Source of the DNA: Selenomonas sputigena_A
Lineage (GTDB): Bacteria > Bacillota > Negativicutes > Selenomonadales > Selenomonadaceae
NCBI RefSeq assembly: GCF_051603425.1
Contig: NZ_CP194411.1
Location: 1,984,001-2,048,000, forward strand
Direction of reading: 5' to 3'
Length of the DNA: 64,000 nucleotides
Shown here: positions 7,754-18,100 of the stretch, one piece after another
Position numbering within the stretch: the first letter of the stretch is position 1
Layout: the number at the start of each line of letters is the position of its first letter
Notes under the pieces: model-generated
What the model saw: the letters and a program-made list of their open reading frames with translations, nothing else
What the model was told of the DNA's origin: nothing
Databases searched by the model: none
Program-made: the position numbers and the translations under genes

Positions 7754-8981
7754 GGTCTGTGCTCTTTATGCCGATGAGACGGGGGCGATTTTTGATGTGC
7801 CGGGACTTGCCGGCCTGGGGCGTTCGGGCAGCGCTGTCGTGCCGCTTACGCCGCGGGATATCATTCCTTTGCCGGAATCGGCCGATTTGATGTTTTTGCC
7901 GGGGCGCGCCGCCATGGGACAGACGGCGGCGGGCGAGATGCTGCCGCTGGCGGGGCGCGCGGTCGCGGCCATCTTGCCCGCCGGCTATACGCGGCTCTTC
8001 CTGCCTGCCTTTGAGCGCGAGGCGGCTGCGGAGCCGCTGGCTCTCTATGGTTATACCGCCGTGGTGCTCTACAAGGATGAGCTTTATGCGGCGGCACTCT
8101 ATACGGATGATAATGCAAAATGGGATCCCGTGCATTACAATACGCGTGAGCTGAAGAAGCTTGTGCGCCGTGTGGAAAAGGATCTGCCGGGCAACCGCAT
8201 CGTCAAGCAGGTCGCAGGATGTTCCCTGAAATGGCATTGCTGCACGGCGCAGAACCTTTTCTATCGCCGTTGGGAAGCAGGCATCCCGACATCTCCCGTT
8301 TGTAATGCGAACTGCTTTGGCTGTATCTCTTTGCAGCCGGCCGAGTGCTGTCCTTCGCCGCAGAGCCGCATCACGTTCCGCCCGACGCCCGAAGAGATCG
8401 CGGCGGTCGGTGTCTACCATCTCTCTGTTGCGCCGGAGGGGATTGTAAGCTTCGGGCAGGGGTGCGAGGGTGAACCGTCTCTGGCAGCCGATGCAATTGC
8501 GGCAGCGGAGCGGCTGATCCGGGCGCAGACGCAGAAGGGACAGATCAACATCAATACGAATGCGGGCTATACGGAAGGCATAAAAAAGATTGTCGATGCT
8601 GGGCTCGATTCCATGCGTGTAAGCATCATCAGTGCGATTGACGAGAACTATGCGGCATACTATCGCTGCAGTTACGCGCTGGAGGATGTCAAGGCTTCGA
8701 TTCGTTATGCGCTGGAGCGCGGCGTTTATGTTTCGCTGAACATGCTGTTTTTCCCGGGCTTCAATGACCGAGAGGAGGAGCTTGCGGCATGGTGCGAGTT
8801 CTTTCGTGAGATTCCCGTGCAAATGGCGCAGATCCGGAACCTCAACGTGGATCCCGATGCGTTTCTCGCAATCATGCCCGAGGCGAAGGGGAAGTCTGTC
8901 GGCGCACGGCTTTTCCTCGAAATATTGCAGAGGGAATTCCCCGCTCTTGCGATCGGCAGTTTCAGTCATTATGTGGAATGA
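7743..8981 (+). CDS. Radical SAM protein of unknown function
   Basis: 412 residues. A CxxxCxxC cluster motif (CNANCFGC, near residue 187) marks a radical SAM domain in the C-terminal half. The N-terminal 130 residues lack a motif I know. Cysteines cluster just before the motif (GCSLKWHCC) and again after it (AECC), so an extra cluster or metal site is possible. ATG 7743 has an AAGAGGGG ribosome site and overlaps the end of pth by 11 nt, so the two are translationally coupled. Substrate and product cannot be told. The pairing with pth hints at a translation-linked role, but this is only an inference from position. Confidence 0.8.
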   Translation: MKPEVCALYADETGAIFDVPGLAGLGRSGSAVVPLTPRDIIPLPESADLMFLPGRAAMGQTAAGEMLPLAGRAVAAILPAGYTRLFLPAFEREAAAEPLALYGYTAVVLYKDELYAAALYTDDNAKWDPVHYNTRELKKLVRRVEKDLPGNRIVKQVAGCSLKWHCCTAQNLFYRRWEAGIPTSPVCNANCFGCISLQPAECCPSPQSRITFRPTPEEIAAVGVYHLSVAPEGIVSFGQGCEGEPSLAADAIAAAERLIRAQTQKGQININTNAGYTEGIKKIVDAGLDSMRVSIISAIDENYAAYYRCSYALEDVKASIRYALERGVYVSLNMLFFPGFNDREEELAAWCEFFREIPVQMAQIRNLNVDPDAFLAIMPEAKGKSVGARLFLEILQREFPALAIGSFSHYVE

Positions 8982-9007
8982 AGGAAACAAAGCCGTTTCC
9001 GAAAAGG

Positions 9008-9036
9008 TTGAATTTTTCAAAAAAAAACCGTATAAT
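9008..9036 (+). promoter_or_regulatory. Promoter for the small heat-shock gene
   Basis: TTGAAT (9008-9013), 17-nt spacer, TATAAT (9031-9036), about 40 nt before the Hsp20 start. I see no CIRCE-type inverted repeat (TTAGCACTC-N9-GAGTGCTAA) here. Confidence 0.8.
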
Positions 9037-9077
9037 AGAGGCATGGTACAAGCAATGACTCGAGGGAGGGAAGCGAT

Positions 9078-9521
9078 ATGATTCACAGCATACCGTTTAA
9101 TTTTCGGAATAATGCAGATAAAACGCGTGATACCGTGGAACGTGTGGTGGAGTTTCTCATGGAGCAGCCGCTGAACCCGATTGGCAAGGTGACAGGGGCG
9201 CTTGCTTCTTTCCGCTGCGATATCCTTGATGAGGAAAATTATTACGAGATCGAGGCCGAGCTGCCGGGGATTCCCAAGGAGGATATTTCGCTGACCTATG
9301 AGGACGGCAAGTATTTGACGATTGCCGCCGAGGCGCCCGAGAGGGAAAGCCATCTCAAATATGTTTGCCGCGAGCGGCGCACGGGCAGATATGAACGCTC
9401 CTTTTCGGTTGACGGCATCAAATGGGAAGAGAGCACAGCTACCATGGAGAATGGCGTTTTAAGGGTTGTATTGCCGAAACTCGGTGCTGACGTGAAGAAG
9501 AACAGTATAGAAATCAGCTAG
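9078..9521 (+). CDS. Small heat-shock protein, Hsp20/alpha-crystallin family
   Basis: 147 residues, an ATP-independent holdase chaperone that binds unfolding proteins in the cytoplasm. The alpha-crystallin domain covers about residues 45-147, with the usual PGIPKEDI segment after the first strand and a GVLRVVLPK near the end, matching the conserved G-x-L motif. The N-terminal arm is about 45 residues. ATG 9078 follows GGGAGGG by 7 nt. It is monocistronic, bounded by its own promoter at 9008-9036 and a strong terminator at 9532-9559. Confidence 0.93.
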   Translation: MIHSIPFNFRNNADKTRDTVERVVEFLMEQPLNPIGKVTGALASFRCDILDEENYYEIEAELPGIPKEDISLTYEDGKYLTIAAEAPERESHLKYVCRERRTGRYERSFSVDGIKWEESTATMENGVLRVVLPKLGADVKKNSIEIS

Positions 9522-9531
9522 TTTCTCATGG

Positions 9532-9559
9532 GCTGCTGCTCATTGCAGCAGCTTTTTTT
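9532..9559 (+). terminator. Intrinsic terminator after hsp20
   Basis: Perfect 8-bp stem GCTGCTGC/GCAGCAGC with a TCATT loop and a run of seven T. Confidence 0.93.
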
Positions 9560-9725
9560 CTGCCAGGCGTGCCGTTTGTTTCTGCGCCTGCATTTTATGG
9601 GAAGGGAAATTCCGGGAAAAATGGTTGGATATGAAACATATTTTTTCTGAAAACAGGATTCTTTCCGCGCATGTAGAATATTAAGCGTAAGTGAAAATCA
9701 ACAATTGTCGGGAGGCAGGATAGAT

Positions 9726-10514
9726 ATGCTGGATGACCAGGACTGGGGCTCATTCAAACGGAAGCTCAAGGCGAAGACGGAAATAGATCTCGATCTTTAC
9801 AAGGAGCCGCAGATGAAGCGGCGTATCGGCAGTCTTGTGACGCGCAAGGGCTACGATTCGTATACGAAGTATTTCGATATGGCGACGCAGGACAAGACGG
9901 AGTTTGACGCCTTCATCGAATATCTGACGATCAACGTCTCGGAGTTCTTCCGCACGCCGGAGAAGTTCTCGAAGCTTGAGACGGACGTCATTCCCGATTT
10001 GTTGACGCGCTCGCCCAAGCTCAATATCTGGAGCGCGGGCTGCTCCATTGGCGCTGAGCCGTATTCTCTGGCGATGATCTTGAAAGAGATGACGCCGGGC
10101 AAACAACATCGCATCCTCGCGACGGATCTCGACGTCGAGATCATTGCCAAGGCGAAGAGGGGCGTCTACACGGACAACGAGCTCAAGTGTGTCGAGAGTC
10201 CGCGCCTCAATAAATATTTCACGAAGGGAAGCGACGGTACGTTTGCCGTGCATGAGGACATCAAGAAGCTCATCGAGTTCAAGCGTCACAACCTTTTGAA
10301 GGATCCCTTTGAGACGGGCTTCGATCTGATTCTCTGCCGCAACGTTGTCATTTATTTTACGGAAGAGGCGAAATTCCAGCTGTACACGAATTTCTTCCGC
10401 GCCTTGAAACCCGGCGGCATTCTCTTTGTTGGGGCGACAGAGGCTATCCTGAACTTCCGCAAGATTGGCTACACGAGCTATCAGCCTTTCTTTTATCAGA
10501 GGCCGCTGGCTTGA
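9726..10514 (+). CDS. cheR: CheR-type SAM-dependent methyltransferase
   Basis: 262 residues. The order of domains is that of CheR: an N-terminal helical part with the segment NVSEFFRTPEKF, then a Rossmann methyltransferase with AGCSIGAEPYSLAM (SAM loop) and a C-terminal CRNVVIYFTEE. CheR methylates glutamates of chemoreceptors. ATG 9726 follows GGGAGGCAGG; an upstream in-frame TTG at 9705 lies before that site and was not used. No other chemotaxis gene is in the window, so it may be an orphan or serve receptors encoded elsewhere. The next gene, 39 nt downstream, is a degenerate PaaK-like protein, an unusual partner. Confidence 0.88.
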   Translation: MLDDQDWGSFKRKLKAKTEIDLDLYKEPQMKRRIGSLVTRKGYDSYTKYFDMATQDKTEFDAFIEYLTINVSEFFRTPEKFSKLETDVIPDLLTRSPKLNIWSAGCSIGAEPYSLAMILKEMTPGKQHRILATDLDVEIIAKAKRGVYTDNELKCVESPRLNKYFTKGSDGTFAVHEDIKKLIEFKRHNLLKDPFETGFDLILCRNVVIYFTEEAKFQLYTNFFRALKPGGILFVGATEAILNFRKIGYTSYQPFFYQRPLA

Positions 10515-10553
10515 GCGTGAAGAACGGTTTTGCTTTTTGGAAGGGGTGGCTGG

Positions 10554-11522
10554 ATGTTCGCGAATGAAAGAATCGAATGTATGAAACGCGAGGATTTAGC
10601 GACTTTGCAGCTCGTGCGTCTAAAGAAGACGATCGCCTGGGCAAGGGAGAAGAGCACTTTTTATCAAAAGAAATTTGCCAGTGCGCCTGAAATAAGGATA
10701 GAAAGCCTCTCCGATCTGGAGAAGCTGCCGTTCACGACCTTGCCGGATATTCTCAATACATCCCCCTTTGACTTCTTGACACTTCCCATGAGCAGCATCC
10801 TGCGCATCAGCTGCCGCCGCTATACAGGGACGGTTGTCAAGATGTATACGAACGGCGATATCGCGCATAATGTCGATATGTTGACACGCATGCTTGTGGC
10901 TTCGGGGATTCATCGTGCGTCCGTCGTCGGCATCTTAGGGGATATGTCGGATGGCCGTTTGCTTGATTTGCAGATGGCGGCGGAGGTCATAGGCGCGACG
11001 ACGGTATTGCTCGGCGAGGATATGCAGGGGGCGGTGGAGCTCGTGCGCCTTACGGGCATGGATACGCTTCTGGCAAGTCAGCCGCTCGTCATGCAGCTCA
11101 TCGTTCATGCGCAGATGAAGAACATCGAGCCCTCGGAACTTCCGCTGCAGGTCATCATCTGTCTTAACGAGGCGATATCAAACCCCATGAAGCGCCATAT
11201 GTGCGAACGCCTGCAGACGGAGGTGCACGATCTCTTTGCTTCGGCAGAGCTCGGCACGGCAGGCATGTTCTTTCCGTGCGGCAAGGGGCAGGGGCATCAT
11301 GTGCAGGAGGACTACTGCTATCCTGAGATCATCGAATTCAGCGGGGCGCGTGTTATCGAGGAAGCCGGACGCATGGGCGAGCTTGTCGTGACGACGCTCG
11401 GTGCGGAAGCCATGCCGCTGATCCGTTACCGCACGGGACAGGCGGTGATGCGTCTGGATGAACCGTGCACATGCGGCCGTGCTTTTTTGCGCCTTGCGAC
11501 GCCGTTTGCTCTTGCGCACTGA
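10554..11522 (+). CDS. Degenerate, C-terminally short PaaK-like (phenylacetate-CoA ligase family) protein
   Basis: 322 residues with the overall plan of AMP-forming CoA ligases of the PaaK type: an N-terminal helix RLKKTIAWAREKSTFYQKKF, a KLPFTTLPDI-like segment, and a late MPLIRYRTGQAVM followed by CTCGR. The nucleotide-binding signature (normally SSGTTGKP) is replaced by SCRRYTGTVV. The protein stops about 20 residues after RYRTG, so the C-terminal domain with the catalytic lysine is missing. Adenylation is therefore unlikely. ATG 10554 has a GGAAGGGG site. It follows cheR and is closed by a terminator at 11601-11645. No out-of-frame continuation of the C-terminal domain was found in the 80 nt downstream, so this looks like a shortened form, not a fresh frameshift. 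Confidence 0.7.
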   Translation: MFANERIECMKREDLATLQLVRLKKTIAWAREKSTFYQKKFASAPEIRIESLSDLEKLPFTTLPDILNTSPFDFLTLPMSSILRISCRRYTGTVVKMYTNGDIAHNVDMLTRMLVASGIHRASVVGILGDMSDGRLLDLQMAAEVIGATTVLLGEDMQGAVELVRLTGMDTLLASQPLVMQLIVHAQMKNIEPSELPLQVIICLNEAISNPMKRHMCERLQTEVHDLFASAELGTAGMFFPCGKGQGHHVQEDYCYPEIIEFSGARVIEEAGRMGELVVTTLGAEAMPLIRYRTGQAVMRLDEPCTCGRAFLRLATPFALAH

Positions 11523-11600
11523 ACAGAAGCGCGCGGGAGTGCTGCCCGGCCCGTACGTCCCGACGGCGGGTTTTTGGGATGCATTTTACAGGAGAAGATA

Positions 11601-11645
11601 ATGCCGTGCGCATTGTCCGGCAGGACATGCTTGCACGGCATTTTT
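11601..11645 (+). terminator. Intrinsic terminator before addB
   Basis: A 9-bp outer stem (ATGCCGTGC/GCACGGCAT) is extended by an inner stem (GCATTGTCC/GGACATGC, one bulge) with a GGCA loop and TTTT after it. It closes the cheR/PaaK-like unit. Confidence 0.85.
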
Positions 11646-11676
11646 GCTTAAATATTTCGGATATACAGGGGGCGGG

Positions 11677-14600
11677 ATGATGATCGAGTTCGTTGTGGGG
11701 CGTGCAGGCACGGGGAAGACGCAGGAATGTCTTGCCGCCATGAAAGACCGTATGGCTGCTGATCCTGTGGGCAATGCGCTTGTGCTGCTTTTGCCGGAAC
11801 ATGCGACGTATGGAGCGGAGCGCCGTCTTGCCGCCATGATGGAGGGAAAGGGCGAGGGTTTTGTGCGCAGCCTCGTGTTCGGTTTCAAGCGTTTCGCGCG
11901 CCATGTGCTCCAGGAGACAGGTGGTGCAGCGCGTCCGCGCATTACAGGTTTAGGCCGCCGGTTGCTTCTGAAGCGGATTCTGGGCGAGGAGAGGGAGCAG
12001 CTGCAGGCCTTCCAGCGTGCGGCAGGCCAAAGGGGATTTACGGAATCCCTCGAAGGCGCACTGGAGGAATTCCGCATCTATGGTGTTGACGGAGCGGCAT
12101 TGGGGAGGGTACAGGATTCTCTCCAAGATGAATATTTGTGCAGCAAGCTCAGCGACCTTGCGCTTCTCTACACGCGTTACCGCGAAAAGATGGCGGGACG
12201 TTACAACGATACGGGCGATATGATGGAAACGCTTGCAGCGAAGATTCCGGAATCGACACTTCTGGAAGGGGCGGAAGTCTGGGTCGACGGCTTCGACTTT
12301 TTCACGCCGCAGGAATTGAAAATCCTTGCGGCTCTTTTTCAAAAGGCGGAGAATGTGCATATTACGCTGACTTTCGATACGGCGGAGGGAAGTCGGCAGG
12401 AAGGCAGTCTTTTTTATCGGCAGGCGGAGACGCTGGAACGGTTGCGGCAGTTGGCCGAGAGCCTCGGACTTCTCGTGAAGATGCGTACTCTTGAGGCGGC
12501 GCGGCGCTTTCAGAACCCGGCGCTCTTATCGATAGAGAGGCATGTTTTTCATTTCCCGCTCAAGGCGCAGAAGGGCGGAGAGGGTGTACAGATCGTGGAA
12601 GCTGCGACGCGCCGCCTCGAGGCGGAGGCGGCTGCTGCCGACATCTTGCGTCTGGCGCGCGAGCAGGGGATGCGCTGGCGCGATATCGCTGTTTTGGTGC
12701 GTGAGGAGGACGCTTATGGCGATATGTTCGCGCTGACGCTTGAGGATTACGGCATACCGTTTTTCCGCGACAGCAAGCGCCCGGGCGTGCACCATCCTCT
12801 GGCGGAACTGGTGCGATCCTCTTTTGAGGCCGTGCGCGGCTGGCGTTACGATGCGATGTTTCGCGCCTTGAAAACAGGTTTTTTTTCACCGGTGCGCGAT
12901 GCGATCGATTTGCTGGAAAATTATGTTCTTGAATTCGGCGTGCGCGGTCAGAAGAAATGGACGATGGAGGAGGATTGGTCTTGGCGGCGCCGCCGCAGTC
13001 TCGATGAGCTGCAGGAGGAGACGACGGATGCGGAGCGCAGGCGATTGGACGGGATCAATCTGTGTCGGCGTGATGTGGCGGAACCTCTGCAGAAATTTGC
13101 GGCAGAGCTTCGGGAAGCCGCCGATGTGCGCGGCTATGCCCTAGCGCTTTATCATTTCCTGCTCCTTCTCGATGCGCCGGGAAAGCTCGAAAAATGGGCA
13201 GATACGGCTGAGGCGGCCGGAAGCTTGGCCGAAGCGCGCGAGCATCGCCGGATTTTCGATGCAATTATCGGTCTGCTCGAGCAGATGGTGGAGACAAGCG
13301 GCGAGGATAAAATTCAGGTGAAGGAATTTGAGGATATTTTGTGCGAGGGTCTTGACGCCTTGCAGCTTTCCCTGATTCCGCCGGGACTTGATTATGTGAC
13401 CGTCGCCGATTTCGATCGAAACAGTGTGGAAAACGCGCGGGCTGTCTATATCCTCGGCGCGAACGAGAGCGTGATGCCGAGGCACAGCAGTGAGAAGGGG
13501 CTGCTCTCCGATGCTGACCGCCTGCATTTGGGCGAGGCGGGCATCGAGCTGCCGCGAGGCTCCGCCGAGAGCAGCTTTGGGGAAAAATTCCTGCTCTACA
13601 AGGGCTTTACGGAAGCGCGCGAGTATCTTTGGGTTTCTTATGCGCTCGCCGATACGGAAGGCAAGGCGTTGTCGTCGTCGCCGATTATCGGACAGATTCG
13701 TGCGGTTCTGCCCGAGGTCAAATTTCGTTCGATTCCGCTGGAGGTGCTGGGGCAGGAACGGCGGCTTCTGTTGGCGAACGGGCGGCAGGCTGTTTCCGGG
13801 CTTGCGGCAGCCTTGCGCGTCTATCGTGAGAAGAAGAAGCTGGAGCCTTTTTGGTACGATGTCTACAACTGGGCCTTGCAGGAGGAAAGCCTGCAGTTTG
13901 TGCTGCAGAAAGTTCTCCAGGGGATTTTTTTTACGGCAAGGGAAGAGACGCTGCCGCCTGAACTCGCGCAGAAGCTTTACACGAAAAACAATCGTCTGCG
14001 CGGCAGCGTTACGCGTTTCGAAAGCTTCAGAGCATGCCCCTTCCGTCATTTTGCATGTTATGGACTGCGTCTCGGGGAACGCATTGAGAGAAACTTTGGC
14101 GCACCGGATCTCGGCACATTGCTGCATGGGGTTCTGCAGGATTTTGGCGAGCAGCTGCGAGAAGAGGGGCGGCACTGGCGCGATGTTAAGGAAGAGGAAT
14201 GCCGGAAGCTCGTAGAAGAGATTTTGGCGCGCCTTGCGCCCAAGGTGCAGAACGAGATTCTTCTAAGCTCCGCGCAGTATAAGAATTATCTGCAGCGCAT
14301 CGAGAAAACAGCGAGAAATTCGCTGCTGCATCTCATAGAGTTCGATGCAGCCAGCGATTTCCGACCGGTCGCTCTTGAACGATCCTTCGGCTCCGGTTCC
14401 GGCGGTATGCCGCCGCTCGCTTATCCGTTGGGAAATGGCTTTGTGCTTGAAATCACGGGACAGATCGACCGTATCGACAGGGACGGGGAAAACCGCTATT
14501 TTCTCATCATCGACTATAAGACGGGTGAGGCGCATCTCGATCTCTTGGAGGTTTATTATGGCCTCAAACTTCAGCTGCTGACCTATCTGCTCGTTGCGCG

Positions 14601-15153
14601 GGATTTGCTTTTGCGTGCGGCGGACGGCGAGGCGCTTCCCGCCGCCATGCTCTATTGCTTCCTGAACAATCCTCTCGTCAATGTGAAACCGCATTCCGGA
14701 GAGGAAAAGGAAGCGCTGAATAAGGCGCGTCTCATGCCGGGCTGGCTATTGGAGGACGAGGATGTGGTTCGTGCCATCAACGGCGCGGGCCGGTTCACCA
14801 AGGTTTCCTTGACAAAGGCCGGCAGACTTAGCCGACAGCAGAAGGGAAGCCTGCGAACGGCGGAGGAATTCGACGTTCTGCTCGATTACATCGCTTTCAT
14901 GCTCAAGGATACGGGGAAAAGCATCCTCGCCGGCACGGTAAAGACATCTCCCTATCGTATCGGCGGCAGGGAGGCCTGCCAATATTGTCTATATCGGGCT
15001 TTCTGCGGTTTTGATGTGCGGGCGGGCTTTTCTTACAGCATACTGAAAAAACTTGAAACGGCGGAAATCCTCGATCATATGGAAATCAGAGGAAAGGAGG
15101 CAGTGTCATGGCAGAAGGACGAATTTGGTCAAAACGGCAAGAAGAAGCCATAA
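11677..15153 (+). CDS. addB: Helicase-exonuclease AddAB, subunit AddB
   Basis: About 1158 residues. AddB pairs with AddA to resect DNA double-strand ends for recombination, the Firmicute counterpart of RecBCD. An N-terminal P-loop GRAGTGKT lies at residues 8-15. The C-terminal RecB-type nuclease has IDYKTG (about residue 945). Cysteines for the 4Fe-4S cluster are one in RACPF (about 787) and a CQYCLYRAFC set (about 1101-1110). ATG 11677 (or the adjoining ATG 11680) follows AGGGGG and gives the typical MIEFVVGRAG start. Its end overlaps addA by 46 nt, so the two are translationally coupled. Confidence 0.96.
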   Translation: MMIEFVVGRAGTGKTQECLAAMKDRMAADPVGNALVLLLPEHATYGAERRLAAMMEGKGEGFVRSLVFGFKRFARHVLQETGGAARPRITGLGRRLLLKRILGEEREQLQAFQRAAGQRGFTESLEGALEEFRIYGVDGAALGRVQDSLQDEYLCSKLSDLALLYTRYREKMAGRYNDTGDMMETLAAKIPESTLLEGAEVWVDGFDFFTPQELKILAALFQKAENVHITLTFDTAEGSRQEGSLFYRQAETLERLRQLAESLGLLVKMRTLEAARRFQNPALLSIERHVFHFPLKAQKGGEGVQIVEAATRRLEAEAAAADILRLAREQGMRWRDIAVLVREEDAYGDMFALTLEDYGIPFFRDSKRPGVHHPLAELVRSSFEAVRGWRYDAMFRALKTGFFSPVRDAIDLLENYVLEFGVRGQKKWTMEEDWSWRRRRSLDELQEETTDAERRRLDGINLCRRDVAEPLQKFAAELREAADVRGYALALYHFLLLLDAPGKLEKWADTAEAAGSLAEAREHRRIFDAIIGLLEQMVETSGEDKIQVKEFEDILCEGLDALQLSLIPPGLDYVTVADFDRNSVENARAVYILGANESVMPRHSSEKGLLSDADRLHLGEAGIELPRGSAESSFGEKFLLYKGFTEAREYLWVSYALADTEGKALSSSPIIGQIRAVLPEVKFRSIPLEVLGQERRLLLANGRQAVSGLAAALRVYREKKKLEPFWYDVYNWALQEESLQFVLQKVLQGIFFTAREETLPPELAQKLYTKNNRLRGSVTRFESFRACPFRHFACYGLRLGERIERNFGAPDLGTLLHGVLQDFGEQLREEGRHWRDVKEEECRKLVEEILARLAPKVQNEILLSSAQYKNYLQRIEKTARNSLLHLIEFDAASDFRPVALERSFGSGSGGMPPLAYPLGNGFVLEITGQIDRIDRDGENRYFLIIDYKTGEAHLDLLEVYYGLKLQLLTYLLVARDLLLRAADGEALPAAMLYCFLNNPLVNVKPHSGEEKEALNKARLMPGWLLEDEDVVRAINGAGRFTKVSLTKAGRLSRQQKGSLRTAEEFDVLLDYIAFMLKDTGKSILAGTVKTSPYRIGGREACQYCLYRAFCGFDVRAGFSYSILKKLETAEILDHMEIRGKEAVSWQKDEFGQNGKKKP

Positions 15154-18100
15154 CGGAAAGCGGCAAAAACCTGCTTGTTGCTGCAGCTGCGGGTTCAGGA
15201 AAGACATCGGTGCTCGTCGAGCGCATTATCCGCAGGATTCTCTCCGGCAAAGCAGATGTCGATAAGCTGCTCGTCGTAACTTTTACGAACGCCGCGGCTG
15301 CTGAAATGCGCGAACGCATTGGAGCGGCGTTGGAGGAGAAGATTAAGGACGGGGTGGATATCGGGCGCTTGGAGCGCCAGATGGCCCTGCTTTCAAACGC
15401 CTCTATATCAACGCTTCATTCCTTTTGCCAGACGATTATTCGCCGCAACTTCGCCGCCATCGATCTCGATCCGAAGTTCCGGCTTGCCAACGAACAGGAA
15501 ATGAAGATCCTGCAGCGGGAAACACTGGAAACTCTTTTTGAGGAAAAATACGAGGCGCAGCAGAAGGACTTCCTTTCCTTTGTGGAAACATACGGCTCAG
15601 AACGCGGCGATGAGGCCGCCTATCATATGGTGCTGTCCCTCTATACGTTTTCCTGCAGCCAGCCCTTTCCGGAGCTTTGGCTGGATGGTGTCGCTGCACG
15701 ATTTGATCTGCCTGAAGGGACGCGTCTGCTTGATACGCCATGGGGAGAGGCGGCGCTTGAGGATTGCCGGCTCACATTTTTAAGCTGCCTCGACGCCATA
15801 AAGCCGCTTGTGGGAGAGGCATCGTCACTCGGTTGGGAGTCTTGTGTGCCGACGCTCGAAGCCGATGAAGAAATGCTGCAGAACGCCCTTGACTGCCTTG
15901 CGCGTAAAGATTGGGAGGGGATGCGCCAGCTGCTTCCTCCGCAGACGAAATTCAAAATGCTGAGATTTCCCAGAGGACTGGATGATTCAGAGAAGGACGC
16001 AATCAAAAAAACGCGTGAGGCCGTCAAAAACAAGATCAACCAAATGACCGCCATGTATTTCCATTCGTCTGAGGCTGTCCTGCTCGAGGATCTTCGCGCA
16101 CTTTCTCCCGTGGCTTCTGCATTGGTTGCACTTGTCAGGGAATTTTCTGCTGCATTCCAGGCGGCGAAGAAAGAGAAGCGACTGGTGGATTTCAATGATC
16201 TCGAGCATTTCGCTCTCGCCGTCTTATGCAGGGAAGATGCCCCGAAAGGAGAGCTGCGTCCTTCCGCTGCGGCGCTTGCCCTGCAGGAGAAGTATGAGGA
16301 AGTCATGGTCGATGAGTACCAGGACACGAACGGCGTGCAGGAGGCAATCCTTTCGCTGATCCGCCGCGAGGACAATTTCTTCGTCGTCGGCGATGTGAAG
16401 CAGAGCATCTATCGTTTCCGCATGACCGACCCGACGCTGTTTCTGAAGAAGTATACGGAATATCCCACGCTGGGAGAAAAATATCATCGTGTCGTCCTGG
16501 CGGAAAATTACCGCAGCAGGGCGGGGATTCTCGCTGCTGTGAACTGGATCTTCTCTCAGGTCATGGTGCCGGAATCGATGGAACTTGCTTACGATAAGAA
16601 CGCGGCTCTCTATCCCGCAGCAAAATTCCCTGAAACGAAAGGGGAGAATTTGTCGGGCGCCACGGAACTCTACCTTATCGAGCGGGATTCGGAGGATGAG
16701 AACAGGGAAGAAGCGCAGGAAACGAAGGAAACGAAGGAATCTGCGGATGCAGCAAGAGATGGGGAGGAAGAAGGCGAAGAGGCGGAAGAAATGGAGGGTT
16801 TTGCGCTTGAAGCTGCCTTTATTGCCCAATATGTGCGTTCCTTGGTGGAAAGCGGAAAGCTCGTGGCAGACAAGGAAGGATATCGTCCTCTGCACTGGCG
16901 TGACATCGTCATTTTGCTGCGCGCCGTGAGCGGCAAGGCGGACGTGCTCATGGAAAAACTGCGCGATGCGGATGTTCCGGCCTATGCTGTCCTGAGCGAA
17001 GGCTACTTTGAAGCGATGGAGGTGCGCGTGATGCTTGCTGCGCTCGCCGTCATCGACAATGAGCGACAGGACATTCCTCTGGCGGCGGTGCTCCATTCGC
17101 CGCTGGTCGGTCTTTCCGCCAGCGAACTTGCAGAGCTTCGCCTTATTGCGCCCGAAGAGGATCTTTTCGGGGCGCTTTTGATCGCAAACCGAGCCGAAGT
17201 GAAGCTGCCGGAAGAGCTGCGTGCGAAGGCTGCAGCTTTCCGGCATCGCCTGAGCGAGTGGCGCCGATTGGCTTGGCGCGTCAGCGTGTCGGAACTCATC
17301 TGGCAGATCTATCGCGATACCGGCTACTACGATTATGTGGGCGGCATGAATGGGGGACTTCTGCGTCAAGCGAATCTGCGCATGCTTTGCGATCGTGCAC
17401 GCGACTATGAGCAGACGAGTTTTCGAGGGCTCTTTCGTTTCCTGCGCTATATCGAGGAGTTGAAAAAAAGGGAAACCGATCTTTCAACTGCGCGAACGCT
17501 TGGCGAAAGCGAGGATGTCGTGCGCATCATGACGATACACAAGAGCAAAGGCCTGGAATTCCCCGTTGTCATCGTTGCCGATCTGGGCAAGGGATTCAAT
17601 GTGAAGGATGCAGAGGGTGACTTGCTCATGCACAGGGAACTCGGCATCGGTCTTTATCGTGTGGAAAAGGAGCGCTCCCTGCGCTATTCGACGCTCTCAC
17701 ACGAGGCAGTATCGGCCTGTCTTCGCAAGGAAAGCAAAGCGGAGGAACTGCGCGTGCTTTATGTGGCCATGACGCGCGCGAAGGAAAAGCTCATCCTCGT
17801 GGGTTCGGTAAAAAAGCTTGCAGCACGAGCCGAAAAGTGGTGCGCTCATACAGCCCTCGCGGAACGGCAGCTGCCGGCATACGTTCCGCTCGAGGCGAAA
17901 AACTTGCTCGATTGGGTCGCGACGGCAGTCGCGCGCCATGCAGATGGGGCGCCGATCCGAGAGCTGACGGAAATCAACGGCATAGAAGCCGTTTCGTTGG
18001 GGGAAGACGATTCGCATTGGGATGTCCGCATCGTGCCGGCTTCTTCCATCCGTAAGGTGCAGCCTGCCTTTGAAGAAGATGATGAAATCTTTGCCAGCCT

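Noticed and set aside
7413..9353. Minus-strand open frame of 646 codons across pth, the radical SAM gene and hsp20
   Set aside because: It spans three well-supported plus-strand genes, their promoter and a start region; composition is Arg/His-rich as in antisense shadows.
11465..11680. 71-codon plus-strand frame overlapping the end of the PaaK-like gene, as its frame-shifted C-terminal domain
   Set aside because: It lacks the conserved features of the ligase C-terminal domain and spans an intrinsic terminator.
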